Notes under the pieces: generated by a model
Seen by the model: only the letters and a program-made list of their open reading frames with translations
What the model was told of the DNA's origin: nothing
Database searches by the model: none
Shown here: positions 42,574 to 47,739 of the stretch, piece by piece
Layout of the letters: each line of letters opens with the position of its first letter
Position numbering within the stretch: the first letter of the stretch is position 1
Assembly (NCBI GenBank): GCA_021775005.1
Contig: JAJFIK010000049.1
Span: forward strand, 1-47,739
Direction of reading: 5' to 3'
Source: Rhodospirillales bacterium
Lineage (GTDB): Bacteria; Pseudomonadota; Alphaproteobacteria; JAJFIK01
Length of the DNA: 47,739 bases
Translations under genes and position numbers: made by a program

Positions 42574-44040
42574 ATGGCATTGAGCAGACGGGAGATTATC
42601 ACGGGCCTGGCAGGGGTGCCGCTGCTTTCAGCCGCCGCGCGAGGTCAGAGTACGGCCTCAGGTCGTGACCGACCCATGAACGTCATTCTGATCATGGCCG
42701 ATGACGCGGGCCGGGAACTTTTTGACTTCACCGATGGACAATACCAGCCCACCCCGCATCTCAGTGCCTTGGCGGCCACATCGGCCAATTTGCGCACGTG
42801 CTACGCGACGCCGCTTTGTTCGCCCTCTCGCGCCAGCTTGTTGACCGGGCTCTATGCATTTGAAAACGGCTGGGCTGACAATCCGCGCGACGATGCCCTC
42901 TGCCGGGTGCTGGCTCCCGGATTGCGAACTTTGGGCAATATCTTTCAAGACGCAGGCTACCACACAGCCCTGGCCGGCAAATGGCACTTGTCCCATCAAG
43001 ACATCGCTCCAGAGCGCGTTGCCGAGGCCGGGTTTGACAATGCGCTTGCGTGGGCCTGGCGCTATGGTCGGCAAGATAGCTCATACAGCTACTACTGGGA
43101 GCCCGATGTATTGCTCAACGGCGGCACGGTTGAGATCCCCCAAGGCACTTATCGGCCTGACATGTTTGCAGGATTTATGTTGCGCGCCATGGCAGAGGCC
43201 GCGGCTGACGGTGTGCCGTTCTTTGGCTACTATCCCATGGTGCTCACCCACGGCCCCTATTGCCCTGCCCCCGGCGAGGCACCGGACTTCAGCTCCCTGA
43301 TGGACGAAACGCGCTTTCACGACACCGCGCTACCGTGTGACGAGGGCAATGTGAATACCGCCGCAAGTTTTCGCTCCATGGTGAATTACACCGATCAACT
43401 GGTAGGCCGCGTGTTGCAATATCTTGACTACACAGGCTTGCGCGACAACACGCTTGTGGTGTTCACCACCGACAACGGCACCAAACGCGATGTCACCGGG
43501 CGCTATCATGGCTCTGAAGTGAGCGGCGGCAAGGGCACCTTCACGGACCTCGGCATCAACGTGCCGACCATTGTGAGCGCGCCAGGCGTTGCCGCCGGGC
43601 CCGTCAACATGCCGTTCGATTTTGTTGGTATCCACAACATGTTGGCCGAAGTGGCAGCCGGCGCGCGCGGGCCAGCGATTAATGCTGCACTCAACACCTC
43701 AACCCACGCCATGACCGGACTTGGGGGCAGTTGGGCCATTACTGATGGGACATGGAAGCTTGTATCACTCGACGGCGCGGGGTTTGCCGATATGCGCCGC
43801 CGCAGCAGCCGCCGCAATATTCCTTTTACCATGCCCCATACGCGCCAGGCGCTCTTCCACATAGCCAGCGACCCCCTTGAGCAGCGCCCGATCACACCGA
43901 CGGCAGCGCTTTCAGGCGATACGACGCGCGCGGCATGGCAGAACTTGATGGGCGAGGCCCGCGCACGGCTGAATGCGCGGCATCATGTGCCTCGCTCAGC
44001 CCACTACCCCTTTGGTCGCAACTGCGACACGGACACATAG
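42574..44040 (+). CDS. Tat-exported sulfatase
   Basis: 488 residues from ATG 42574, with AGGTGG upstream. Tat-type signal: LSRREIITGLAGVPLLSAAARG in outline (SRREIITG, PLLSAAARG). Catalytic domain: metal site ILIMADDAGRELFD, formylglycine site TPLCSPSRASLLTGLY (Cys to be converted by an FGE), ALAGKWHLS and VVFTTDNGTKRD. The substrate may be a sulfated polysaccharide or small ester, typical of marine bacteria. It shares a divergent promoter region (42427-42573) with the beta-lactamase-like gene. Confidence 0.93.
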   Translation: MALSRREIITGLAGVPLLSAAARGQSTASGRDRPMNVILIMADDAGRELFDFTDGQYQPTPHLSALAATSANLRTCYATPLCSPSRASLLTGLYAFENGWADNPRDDALCRVLAPGLRTLGNIFQDAGYHTALAGKWHLSHQDIAPERVAEAGFDNALAWAWRYGRQDSSYSYYWEPDVLLNGGTVEIPQGTYRPDMFAGFMLRAMAEAAADGVPFFGYYPMVLTHGPYCPAPGEAPDFSSLMDETRFHDTALPCDEGNVNTAASFRSMVNYTDQLVGRVLQYLDYTGLRDNTLVVFTTDNGTKRDVTGRYHGSEVSGGKGTFTDLGINVPTIVSAPGVAAGPVNMPFDFVGIHNMLAEVAAGARGPAINAALNTSTHAMTGLGGSWAITDGTWKLVSLDGAGFADMRRRSSRRNIPFTMPHTRQALFHIASDPLEQRPITPTAALSGDTTRAAWQNLMGEARARLNARHHVPRSAHYPFGRNCDTDT

Positions 44041-44050
44041 GAGGCCCCTC

Positions 44051-44827
44051 ATGCTGTTACGCCGGGTTATGGAGCACGTGAACGAGCAAAACTGGTTTGC
44101 CGTGGTGCTCGACTTTTTCATTGTCGTCTCAGGGGTCTTTCTCGCCTTTCAGCTCGCCACCTGGGCGGAGGAACGCGAAACCGGTCAACGGGTCGATGTG
44201 GCGCTGGCGCGCTTGCATGAAGAGTCCGAGCAGATCGTGCGCGCGCTGGATGCACAAACAGCGGCGTTTAGTTATCTGACAGGCTTGCAGGATCGCACCA
44301 TCGGCGCGCTCTCAATTGGCGATGTATCCGGCATTGATGAAGCGACCGCCTCGCGCGGGATTAGTTCTCTGATTTTTTATCCCGCAGTGACCCCGCCGCG
44401 CACAATCTATGTTGAAGTTAGCGCCATGGGCATGCTCACCCGCATTGAAGATGCAGATGTTCGCGCCTCCATTGCCGCCTATTATGAAACGCTTGCGTTC
44501 TATCAAGGGCAACTCGACTACTTCCGCGCCGGCACCACTGCTAATCCCGCCGAGTACCCTGGCGCTGAGGTATCTTACGATCCTGAAGCAGAGTCCCGCA
44601 TGACCGTCCGCTTTGATTTGGAAACCCTCGCCCAGAGCGAAGACACAATCGTGGAGCTTATCGGCCTATTGCGAAACCAACTCACCATTCACCACGAACG
44701 GCAGATTTTGAGGGACACTGCGGTCGCCATGTGCGAGGCGCTGGCCAATGCGGTTGCTGACACTTGTGAACGGGAAGATTTCTCAGCCCGCATACCTCCT
44801 GGACCGAGGCCGCAGCAGCCCGGATGA
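44051..44827 (+). CDS. DUF6090-like single-span membrane protein
   Basis: 258 residues. The N-terminus NEQNWFAVVLDFFIVVSGVFLAFQ with one transmembrane helix (about 14-36), followed by a helical extracytoplasmic region (WAEERETGQRVDVALARLHEE...) and a C-terminal Pro-rich tail. Pattern resembles DUF6090 (from memory). AGGAGG overlaps the sulfatase stop TAG, so the two genes are cotranscribed and probably coupled. A link to sulfatase function is inferred only from position. Confidence 0.75.
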   Translation: MLLRRVMEHVNEQNWFAVVLDFFIVVSGVFLAFQLATWAEERETGQRVDVALARLHEESEQIVRALDAQTAAFSYLTGLQDRTIGALSIGDVSGIDEATASRGISSLIFYPAVTPPRTIYVEVSAMGMLTRIEDADVRASIAAYYETLAFYQGQLDYFRAGTTANPAEYPGAEVSYDPEAESRMTVRFDLETLAQSEDTIVELIGLLRNQLTIHHERQILRDTAVAMCEALANAVADTCEREDFSARIPPGPRPQQPG

Positions 44828-44848
44828 GGGCGACTAAGGCCCCCCTTC

Positions 44849-44945
44849 GTCATCCCGGAAATCGTGCAAGCGATTGTCCGGGATCTCGCCGCATTTAGGA
44901 GCGCATGAGAGTCCGGGCTCAGGCTGCCGCCTGCCCCGGAATGAC
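44849..44945. repeat. Palindromic repeat family A, copy A5
   Basis: GTCATCCCGGAAATCGTGC...GCCCCGGAATGAC, two imperfect hairpins. It fills the gap between the convergent DUF6090-like gene and the exported protein gene. Confidence 0.85.
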
Positions 44946-44951
44946 CGAGAA

Positions 44952-45488
44952 TTATTGCTCGCTCACCATGCCGTCGAACCAGGCCGCAAAGAACGGCGCG
45001 GCGGCCTCTGACATATAAAGCGCTTCGGGGGTATCAAACCTGAGCACCGCGCGATGGGGCATATAGGCCATCACGGCGCCGGGCACATGGTGAGACGGCG
45101 CACCAAAACTATAGTCAAATGCCGCCTGCATCCCCGGCAAGTCCTCAGCGCCCGTGAGCACCCAAACATGGGTGAGCGCGCCATCGGCAAAGACAAATTC
45201 CGCCAGTCGCGGCGCGCCGTAATACTCAAACCCCTCACAGTCCACCTGCATATGGCTTTCCGTCGCCAGCGGCATTTCCTCCACCGGCAGGGTGCGGGTG
45301 CCAAATGATGTGCAATCGCTGGCAAATGTGGCGGCGTGAGCCTCCACGCTTTCCCCAAACTGGAACGCGGGCGGGGGCGCGGGATCAAAGGTCGAGGGAT
45401 CAAACCCATCGGCGGCATGGGCCGGGTTAGCGAGGAGCGCAACCATGGCGGCAGCGCAGGTTGAAATCAAAGCAGATCTGTTGGTCAT
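44952..45488 (-). CDS. Exported protein of unknown function
   Basis: 178 residues from ATG 45488; an ATG at 45536 would add a 16-residue basic prefix. Signal peptide MTNRSALISTCAAAMVALLA, cleavage near AHA. The mature chain has two cysteines (ASDCTSFGTRTLPV and MQVDCEGFEYYG) and repeated aromatic strand segments (LAEFVFADGALTHVWVLTG). No family recognised; a small beta-rich periplasmic protein is likely. Confidence 0.7.
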   Translation of the reverse strand: MTNRSALISTCAAAMVALLANPAHAADGFDPSTFDPAPPPAFQFGESVEAHAATFASDCTSFGTRTLPVEEMPLATESHMQVDCEGFEYYGAPRLAEFVFADGALTHVWVLTGAEDLPGMQAAFDYSFGAPSHHVPGAVMAYMPHRAVLRFDTPEALYMSEAAAPFFAAWFDGMVSEQ

Positions 45489-45586
45489 GGCGGTTTCGCT
45501 GAGGCCGCGCGCGGCCCCCTCCCTCTTATGTGTCATCTAGGCCCTTGATGCCGCTGGGCGGCGTTTGGATGCGGGTTGCGAGGTAC

Positions 45587-45608
45587 TTTAGAGCCAAAGT
45601 GCTCTAAA
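45587..45608. promoter_or_regulatory. 8-bp palindrome TTTAGAGC / GCTCTAAA
   Basis: TTTAGAGC-CAAAGT-GCTCTAAA, perfect arms, between the OLD-like gene and the exported protein gene. No T-run follows on either side, so it looks more like an operator or RNA hairpin than a terminator. Confidence 0.4.
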
Positions 45609-45659
45609 TATTCTTTGCTGGGTCTGTGGCTATGAAAAGAACGGTGCTGATGGGAGGTA

Positions 45660-47345
45660 TTACCCAAACACTGTTTCGACAAATGCCAGCAATGTTTTTA
45701 GTCTAGGATCACCTAGGGGAATAGAACTTAGTACCCCTGAAACAAACTTAGATTTGTTTGGCTTTACCGATGGGCAGAATTGTTCAATTTCGCCACATGG
45801 AACCCAAAAAAGACCAATCGCCTCAAGGCCAGACTTTAATGCCTTATATGCACCCGCACCCACCATTGTTGGAATTCCAGATTCTCCAACATTCTTTATC
45901 ATGCCCCATGCAGTTCGTTGCCTAAGTACTTCTTCGATCCGCCGCTTTGGAATTTCCTCAACATCCGTACTGTCAAACAGCATGTTAACTTGAGCCTGAA
46001 TCTGACTCTTACTTGGCGGCTGAATCCCGCTCGTCACCGCGGTATCGACAATGGACCAATCTGCCTCAAAATCAGACCAGTCCCCTCCAATACTTTCTAC
46101 TATCGCGACTAACTCAGCTTTCTTTCCAAGAATGTCAAAGTCAACAATGATCTTTACCGGCACACCGAACGAGCGGAGCGCGGAAGCAATTTTTGGAACC
46201 CCTCCGATTCCGCCTGTTGGAACAAAGTGCGTATCGGGAAACCTCGTCTCGTCACCACTGTTCTTCAAGTCGTTGAGATAATCGCTAACAGCGTTGTACA
46301 ATTTGCAATCTGAATCATGTTCGCAGATCACGGCCTGTTCATGGAACAGCGCCTCCAGCGCATTCGAGTATTTCAACTCGGGACGTGACCACAGACTGGC
46401 CAAGTCCTGTTGCGACATTGAAGAAACTACATTCGCAGCAGCGCGCCGCTGTAGTCTAATCACACGAGTTGACTCCTTTGTGCTATCAAGAAAACCCTTC
46501 AGGATGTCTGAACTATGTGTCGCAACAAATATTTGCTTTGTTTCTGAGGCACCAAGGATTGCGCCTAGTTGTTTCATTTGAGGCGGGTGAAGAAAAGCCT
46601 CAGGCTCATCAAGCAGTGTTATGTCCCTCGGAGATACAATCGCGTCAAATAGGATTCCTGCAAAGCTCCGCATCCCGTCACCCTGCTCGTGCAGTCTCGG
46701 CAATTTTCGAACCGCGTCTACGTACTTCTTTGATAAGCGGTCACTTTCCTGATCCCAACTTGGCTGCGGACCAACATGAATGATCAGGTTGGTGCCACTC
46801 TTCGTGTCAAAGACCAAATTCACCTTGAATGCCTTCTCGAAGGCATTCCCAATATCTTTCATGAGCTCCTCATCCTCCCACAACAATTGTGCAGGCTCCA
46901 CGGCCTGGGCATCGGGATCGCGTTGCGGTCTGGGATTTGCAGCTTCCAAGCGGCTCTTTGCATCAAGTCTCTTGCAGTAAAATGGACCAAGCTGTCCCCC
47001 CAAGACTTTCTCAGAAATGAACTTGCAGTTGTTCGCTTTGATGCGTTGATCCCGATAGACATAATAGGAGCCGTCTTTGGTAGCATTCTTTTCAAAAAAG
47101 CTCTCCAATGCCTGCTGATCACCAGAGGCTTCCAATGTGATGGAAACAATGCAGAGTCCTTCTTTGGTCTCGGCCGGCTGACTCTTGATGATCTCTTCAA
47201 TGTCGCGGAGCGCCTGTGATTTACCCGAGTTATTCGGGCCTACCAATAAAATTACCTCATCGCCGCTTAGATCAATTTCCGAACCGTCAGAAAAACCAAC
47301 TTGGCTGACATGTACGTTTGGGCGTTTCGGATTTGCTTCACTCAT
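45660..47345 (-). CDS. OLD-like AAA ATPase with TOPRIM-type C-terminus
   Basis: 561 residues. Walker A LLVGPNNSGKSQALRDIEE (residues about 30-38), ABC-type Walker B ITLLDEPEAFLHPPQ, H-switch FVATHSSDIL. The C-terminal half has TOPRIM-like acidic motifs, VICEHDSDCKLYNAV and KIIVDFDILGKK, as in OLD-family nucleases (class with fused ATPase and TOPRIM). Such proteins act in phage defence or DNA repair. Start MSEANPKRP at 47345 has AAAGG about 11 bases upstream; the frame to 47573 runs through repeat C2. AT-richer than neighbours; no helicase partner in the window. Confidence 0.82.
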   Translation of the reverse strand: MSEANPKRPNVHVSQVGFSDGSEIDLSGDEVILLVGPNNSGKSQALRDIEEIIKSQPAETKEGLCIVSITLEASGDQQALESFFEKNATKDGSYYVYRDQRIKANNCKFISEKVLGGQLGPFYCKRLDAKSRLEAANPRPQRDPDAQAVEPAQLLWEDEELMKDIGNAFEKAFKVNLVFDTKSGTNLIIHVGPQPSWDQESDRLSKKYVDAVRKLPRLHEQGDGMRSFAGILFDAIVSPRDITLLDEPEAFLHPPQMKQLGAILGASETKQIFVATHSSDILKGFLDSTKESTRVIRLQRRAAANVVSSMSQQDLASLWSRPELKYSNALEALFHEQAVICEHDSDCKLYNAVSDYLNDLKNSGDETRFPDTHFVPTGGIGGVPKIASALRSFGVPVKIIVDFDILGKKAELVAIVESIGGDWSDFEADWSIVDTAVTSGIQPPSKSQIQAQVNMLFDSTDVEEIPKRRIEEVLRQRTAWGMIKNVGESGIPTMVGAGAYKALKSGLEAIGLFWVPCGEIEQFCPSVKPNKSKFVSGVLSSIPLGDPRLKTLLAFVETVFG

Positions 47346-47528
47346 AGAACTCGGTGCCTTTGGTAGAGACTTTTCATCAAAGCAGGGCCTGCGGAAGGCT
47401 TTGCAATTTTGCCGCAAACTGGTTTTCTCGCGGTTCCGACGGCGAAGTTGCTTACGGTAGACAATGTACACATTTCGCGCGCCCTGCGAATTTTGCTGGT
47501 CTAGAATTTGGCCCACCACCAATAGTTT

Positions 47529-47620
47529 GTCATGCTCGGACTTGATCCGAGCATCTGGCTGACCCTGAATCATAGACTCAGCCAGATCCCCGGGTCGCGC
47601 TTCGCTTGCCCGAGGATGAC
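47529..47620. repeat. Palindromic repeat family C, copy C2
   Basis: Complete C element: GTCATGCTCGGACTTGATCC...TCAGCCAGATCCCCGGGTCG...CGAGGATGAC. Matches C1 at 1224-1319 but keeps the closing GATGAC. Confidence 0.88.
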
Positions 47621-47672
47621 AAATGGGGGCATTGACTCTTCCCCCTAAAAGGCCAAGTATTTTGTCACGTCT

Positions 47673-47692
47673 GCCCTTGCGGGCGCTTTTTT
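47673..47692 (+). terminator. Possible rightward intrinsic terminator
   Basis: GCCC-TTGC-GGGC followed by GCTTTTTT. The stem is short, but an outer pair CCTAAAA (47644-47650) / TTTTAGG (47689-47695) could extend it. No plus-strand gene lies directly upstream in the window, so an unannotated small RNA or read-through stop is possible. Confidence 0.35.
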
Positions 47693-47703
47693 AGGCCCTA
47701 TAT

Positions 47704-47720
47704 ATGCTCAAAGTGAGCAT
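47704..47720. promoter_or_regulatory. Palindrome ATGCTCA-AAG-TGAGCAT at the window end
   Basis: Perfect 7-bp arms with a 3-base centre. Likely an operator or leader hairpin of a gene starting beyond the window. Confidence 0.4.
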
Positions 47721-47739
47721 TAGTCTCGTAAGCCTGAAC

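Larger units (their letters stand above)
47346..47739. other. Terminal intergenic stretch with repeat C2 and palindromes
   Basis: Holds the presumed promoter of the OLD-like gene (minus strand), repeat C2, a possible rightward terminator (47673-47692) and the palindrome at 47704-47720. No gene is supported. Confidence 0.6.

Noticed and set aside
47346-47573. N-terminal extension of the OLD-like frame
   Set aside because: It reads through palindromic repeat C2 and the ATPase fold begins right after Met at 47345, which has an upstream SD.
1030-47620. CRISPR array formed by the dispersed repeats
   Set aside because: Copies are far apart, palindromic and without regular spacers; no cas gene is present.

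Overview
The window looks like part of an alphaproteobacterial chromosome, probably from a marine or free-living heterotroph. Codon use is GC-rich with many GCC, GGC and CGC codons. The gene order xseB–ispA–dxs–tlyA, an Usg-type protein, a TIGR02301-like protein, a COG4111-like NAD regulator candidate and a CsgH-type curli factor all fit that class. The order or family cannot be fixed from the sequence alone. No rRNA, tRNA, transposase, integrase, phage gene or CRISPR array was recognised.

Layout. 1-2046: 3' part of aroC, then a partly duplicated leader and an exported SnoaL/NTF2-like protein, bordered by palindromic repeats. 2050-9870 (mostly minus strand): isoprenoid and RNA/DNA housekeeping (tlyA, dxs, ispA, xseB), a histidine phosphatase, an HSDL2-like SDR, a TM2 protein with a cold-shock-like N-terminus, a SET-domain protein and an MBL hydrolase. 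10016-18076: Sua5-type tRNA threonylcarbamoylation enzyme, FAD-linked dehydrogenase, FKBP lipoprotein, SRAP/YedK, hybrid-free PAS histidine kinase, Nudix, SDR and a nitronate monooxygenase-like flavoprotein. 18216-23396: two small proteins and a minus-strand catabolic cluster (AcuI-like reductase, feruloyl-CoA-synthetase-like ligase, ThDP enzyme). 23657-32735: usg, dihydroorotase coupled to a degenerate asparagine-synthetase-like protein, ygfZ-tag pair, a FabH-like enzyme, an exported methyltransferase-like protein, a membrane protein, a tandem Usp and an HD hydrolase.

32850-37045 is the most interesting accessory stretch. A curlin-type amyloid with an Arg-rich middle and a CsgH-like chaperone with an Asp/His-rich linker are divergent from a predicted 55-residue exported peptide and a Tat-exported protein made of about twelve Asp/Gly repeats of the T-D-x-D form. 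Next come a dual-specificity phosphatase-like protein and a translationally coupled Nudix-winged-helix regulator candidate. I propose the curlin/peptide/Asp-repeat genes as a candidate extracellular-matrix module; its function is inference.

37050-38444 is an AT-richer, translationally coupled three-gene cassette (unknown protein, XRE regulator, DUF6941-like protein) resembling a toxin-antitoxin or small defence cassette. 38749-44827 holds a secretion-rich set: M13 metallopeptidase lipoprotein, class-C beta-lactamase-like hydrolase, Tat sulfatase and a DUF6090-like membrane protein. 44952-47345 has a small exported protein and a solitary OLD-like ATPase/TOPRIM protein, also AT-richer.

Three families of 70-98 bp palindromic repeats (called A, B and C here) occupy many intergenic gaps, several at borders of the AT-richer accessory genes.
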